A DNA stretch of 5,989 nucleotides from the NCBI GenBank assembly GCA_009724975.1, contig SRXB01000137.1, forward strand, positions 1 through 5,989, written 5' to 3'. Below the pieces are notes generated by a model that did no database searches, had not been told where the DNA came from, and saw nothing but the letters and a program-made list of their open reading frames with translations. This document shows positions 5,738-5,989 of this stretch, in pieces. The DNA is from a bacterium (GTDB taxonomy: Bacteria > Desulfobacterota > Deferrisomatia > Deferrisomatales > BM512). Positions within the stretch are counted from its first letter, which is position 1. Each line of letters starts with the position of its first letter. A program made the translations under genes and the position numbers.

Positions 5738-5989
5738 ATAGACCCCCTATTCGCGCTGGCCGACTGCTGGTTCTCGGGTTCGACGGCGTGGAGGTCCCCG
5801 CGTGGCTTGAAAATTTCGCCAAAACCCACGGCCTCGGCGGGGTAATACTCTTTGCAAAGAATTGCCCCGACGCCAAGACGGTCAAAAGCCTTTGCGAAAA
5901 AATAAAGAAAACCCTCGCGAACGAAAGCGACGGCTGGCGGCCCCTTGTAATGGTCGATCAGGAAGGGGGCAGGGTCGAGCGCATAAAGG
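5734..5989 (+). CDS. nagZ: beta-N-acetylhexosaminidase NagZ (GH3), 5' part, cut by window end
   Basis: The gene starts at the ATG overlapping the ldcA stop (ATGA) and runs open to the window edge, giving 85 residues plus one base. It reads MNRPPIRAGRLLVLGFDG, then GLGGVILFAKN and VMVDQEGGRVERIK (residues 72-85). The GVILF-N and DQEGGRV motifs are hallmarks of the glycoside hydrolase 3 NagZ group, which removes GlcNAc from GlcNAc-anhydroMurNAc peptides in the cytoplasm. There is no signal peptide, consistent with that location. A GGAG at 5719-5722 is 11 bases from the start, rather far, so translation probably depends on coupling with ldcA. The diagnostic histidine/aspartate loop of NagZ lies further on and is not in the window, so catalytic completeness cannot be judged. 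Confidence 0.9.
   Translation, partial: MNRPPIRAGRLLVLGFDGVEVPAWLENFAKTHGLGGVILFAKNCPDAKTVKSLCEKIKKTLANESDGWRPLVMVDQEGGRVERIK

Overview
The window is a compact, one-direction (+) gene cluster devoted to peptidoglycan turnover and recycling, preceded by a repeat-bearing non-coding stretch. The genes use mostly G/C at third codon positions. The cluster includes Mpl, an enzyme that re-uses meso-diaminopimelate tripeptide, and a Sec-exported protein. Together these suggest a GC-rich diderm (Gram-negative) bacterium with meso-DAP peptidoglycan. The NamZ sequence style resembles deltaproteobacterial (Desulfobacterota-type) homologues as I remember them, but the taxon cannot be fixed from this window.

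Layout: bases 1 to about 458 hold no gene I can defend. They contain several perfect or near-perfect hairpins, including a 26-base hairpin present twice, with a base-pair-preserving change between the copies, and a third half copy. A plausible weak sigma70-type promoter and a strong Shine-Dalgarno site lead into the first gene. Five genes follow with no intergenic space: namZ-like exo-beta-N-acetylmuramidase (470-1648), mpl (1627-3042, overlapping namZ by 22 bases), a secreted GHL10/DigH-like glycan hydrolase with a C-terminal parvulin-like domain (3039-4829), ldcA-type LD-carboxypeptidase (4826-5737), and the first 85 codons of nagZ (5734 to the window edge). The last three junctions are 4-base stop/start overlaps (GTGA, ATGA, ATGA), typical of translational coupling.

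How the genes fit together: the GHL10-type enzyme would act outside the cytoplasm on glycan strands. NamZ and NagZ would remove MurNAc and GlcNAc, respectively, from the non-reducing ends of muropeptide and glycan fragments. LdcA trims the terminal D-Ala of tetrapeptides, and Mpl attaches the resulting L-Ala-gamma-D-Glu-meso-DAP to UDP-MurNAc, re-entering synthesis. No amidase, permease or MurNAc kinase is visible; these may lie downstream or elsewhere. The least ordinary points are the glycan hydrolase/parvulin fusion, whose parvulin part seems to lack the usual catalytic histidines, the NamZ without a signal peptide, and the covarying hairpin repeat upstream.
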